Shown: positions 63,044-64,000 of the stretch, piece after piece
Numbering within the stretch: position 1 is the stretch's first letter
Layout of the letters: each line of letters opens with the position of its first letter
Assembly (NCBI RefSeq): GCF_018638295.1
Contig: NZ_JABTTS010000021.1
Span: 1-64,000, forward strand
From: Streptomyces sp. CHD11
GTDB taxonomy: Bacteria; Actinomycetota; Actinomycetes; Streptomycetales; Streptomycetaceae
DNA: 64,000 nucleotides
Direction: 5' to 3'
The notes under the pieces: model-generated
Seen by the model: only the letters and a program-made list of their open reading frames with translations
Databases searched by the model: none
Told to the model about the DNA's origin: nothing
Translations under genes and position numbers: made by a program

Positions 63044-64000
63044 TCAGGCCCTGATCAGCTCGCGGCCCTTGTCCGGGTCCTCGGTGGCGGGCCCGGTGTT
63101 CAGCCGTTCACCCTCGACGTCGACAGAGGGCAGGAGCCGGTCCAGCCACGCCGGAAGCCACCATGCGTTCCCGCCGAGCAGGGCGAGGACGGCCGGCACG
63201 ATCGCCATCCGGACGACGAACGCGTCGAAGAAGACGGCGATCGCCAGTCCGAAGCCGATCATCTTGACCAGCTGTTCACCGGAGCCGATGAAGCCGGAGA
63301 ACACCGCGATCATGATCACCGCGGCGGCGGTGACCACGCGGGCGCCATGCCGGAAGCCCGTGAGGATCGCCTGTCCGGGGCCTTCGCCGTGCACGTATGC
63401 CTCCCTCATGCGGGTGACGAGAAAGACCTCGTAGTCCATGGCGAGGCCGAAGACCACGCCGATCATGAAGATCGGCATCATCGACATGATCGGGCCGGTC
63501 TGTTCCACGCCGAGGAGCGAGCCGAGCCGGCCCCACTGGAACACGGCGACGACCGCACCCAGCGCGGCGACCACGGAGAGCAGGAAGCCCAGAGCGGCCT
63601 TCAGCGGGACCAGAAGGGAGCGGAAGACCACGGTCAGGAGGAGGAAGGCGAGGCCGACGACGAGCGCCAGGTACGGCAGCAGGGCATCGTTCATCTTTTG
63701 GGAGAAGTCGACGTTCATGGCGGTGGCGCCGGTGACCAGGACCTGGCTGCCGGTGTCCGCCCTGACGGCGTCGCCCGCGTGCCTGATCCCATGGACCAGT
63801 TCCTCGGTCTCCACCGAGGACGGGCGGTCCTTCGGCACCACGGTGATCATCGAGGTGTCACCGGTCCTGTCGGACCGCGCGGCGGAGACGGCGGCGACCC
63901 CCTCCATGCCCCTGATCTCGTCGATGGTGCGGTCTGCCGCGCCCTTGTCCCCGTCGACGACGACGAGCAGCGGGCCGTTGAAACCGGGACCGAAGCCGTC
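63044..64000 (-). CDS. MMPL/RND-family transporter, partial (C-terminal part)
   Basis: The frame enters from the right edge of the window; 318 residues are visible and the start lies outside. A short extracellular stretch (DGFGPGFNGPLLVVVDGDKG ... ARSDRTGDTSMITVVPKDRP) is followed by five or six transmembrane helices: LLPYLALVVGLAFLLLTVVF, LGFLLSVVAALGAVVAVF, FMIGVVFGLAMDYEVFLVTR, VTAAAVIMIAVFSGFIG and IGFGLAIAVFFDAFVVRMAI. The GLAMDYEVFLVTRMREAY and FDAFVVRM motifs are the MMPL signatures. These transporters export lipids or drugs using the proton gradient. The C-terminus ends in RELIRA. Confidence 0.92.
   Translation of the reverse strand, partial: DGFGPGFNGPLLVVVDGDKGAADRTIDEIRGMEGVAAVSAARSDRTGDTSMITVVPKDRPSSVETEELVHGIRHAGDAVRADTGSQVLVTGATAMNVDFSQKMNDALLPYLALVVGLAFLLLTVVFRSLLVPLKAALGFLLSVVAALGAVVAVFQWGRLGSLLGVEQTGPIMSMMPIFMIGVVFGLAMDYEVFLVTRMREAYVHGEGPGQAILTGFRHGARVVTAAAVIMIAVFSGFIGSGEQLVKMIGFGLAIAVFFDAFVVRMAIVPAVLALLGGNAWWLPAWLDRLLPSVDVEGERLNTGPATEDPDKGRELIRA

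Overview
The window is chromosomal DNA from a Streptomyces. The evidence is very high GC with strong third-position GC, a tRNA-Leu(UAA) that is recognisably bldA, a c-di-AMP (ydaO-type) riboswitch in front of an rpf cell-wall hydrolase, and a gene order (mfd ... mazG-P450-rpf-rpf-eno-divIC-ppx-ndh-cfa ... hut ... sigma/anti-sigma ... purK-purE ... acyl-CoA dehydrogenase) that I remember from the chromosome core of S. coelicolor, here in reverse orientation. Most of the window is conserved core rather than accessory DNA. I did not find a convincing new multi-gene system. What stands out are regulatory elements, two minisatellites and one rearrangement scar.

Layout. 1-10 kb: a 14-bp tandem repeat, mfd, a small MT0933-like protein, a lipoprotein with an HNH nuclease domain, a scar where an N-6 DNA methylase lost its N-terminal half, a membrane protein overlapping a Ser/Thr kinase, and a SurA-like lipoprotein. 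10-18.5 kb: MazG pyrophosphohydrolase (preceded by DnaA-box-like repeats), a CYP107-type P450, two Rpf resuscitation-promoting hydrolases (the second behind a ydaO riboswitch), enolase, DivIC, a DUF501 protein and an exopolyphosphatase. 18.5-28.6 kb: type II NADH dehydrogenase with a Rex-like operator, cyclopropane-fatty-acid synthase, an FtsX-type ABC exporter, bldA, a 4-hydroxybenzoate 3-monooxygenase and a Bax-inhibitor-1 protein. 28.6-41 kb: small unknown proteins, a thiolase, a 7/14-bp minisatellite, an SGNH hydrolase, cystathionine beta-synthase, an LCP cell-wall ligase, a MurR/RpiR regulator and a LysA-like decarboxylase.

41-46.6 kb is a histidine-utilisation operon (hutU, an M20-family amidohydrolase, hutF, hutI) whose genes overlap or nearly touch. 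Together they would turn urocanate into glutamate through formimidoylglutamate and formylglutamate. The histidine ammonia-lyase is not in the window. 46.7-49 kb is a partner-switch set: a SigB/SigF-type sigma factor on the minus strand, with an anti-anti-sigma factor and an ATP-binding anti-sigma kinase on the plus strand. 49-64 kb: a POT peptide transporter, a two-component system, GtrA, purK-purE-dipeptidase, two tandem VOC proteins divergent from a CGNR zinc-finger regulator with a repeat-rich shared promoter, UDP-glucose dehydrogenase, acyl-CoA dehydrogenase, an NTF2-like protein, a DUF1684 protein and a partial MMPL transporter running off the end.

Many convergent gene pairs are separated by perfect hairpins without U-runs, as is usual in Streptomyces. 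At least six genes carry a TANNNT hexamer 6-7 nt before the start codon and look leaderless. Functions are assigned from recognised motifs and family memory. No database search was possible.
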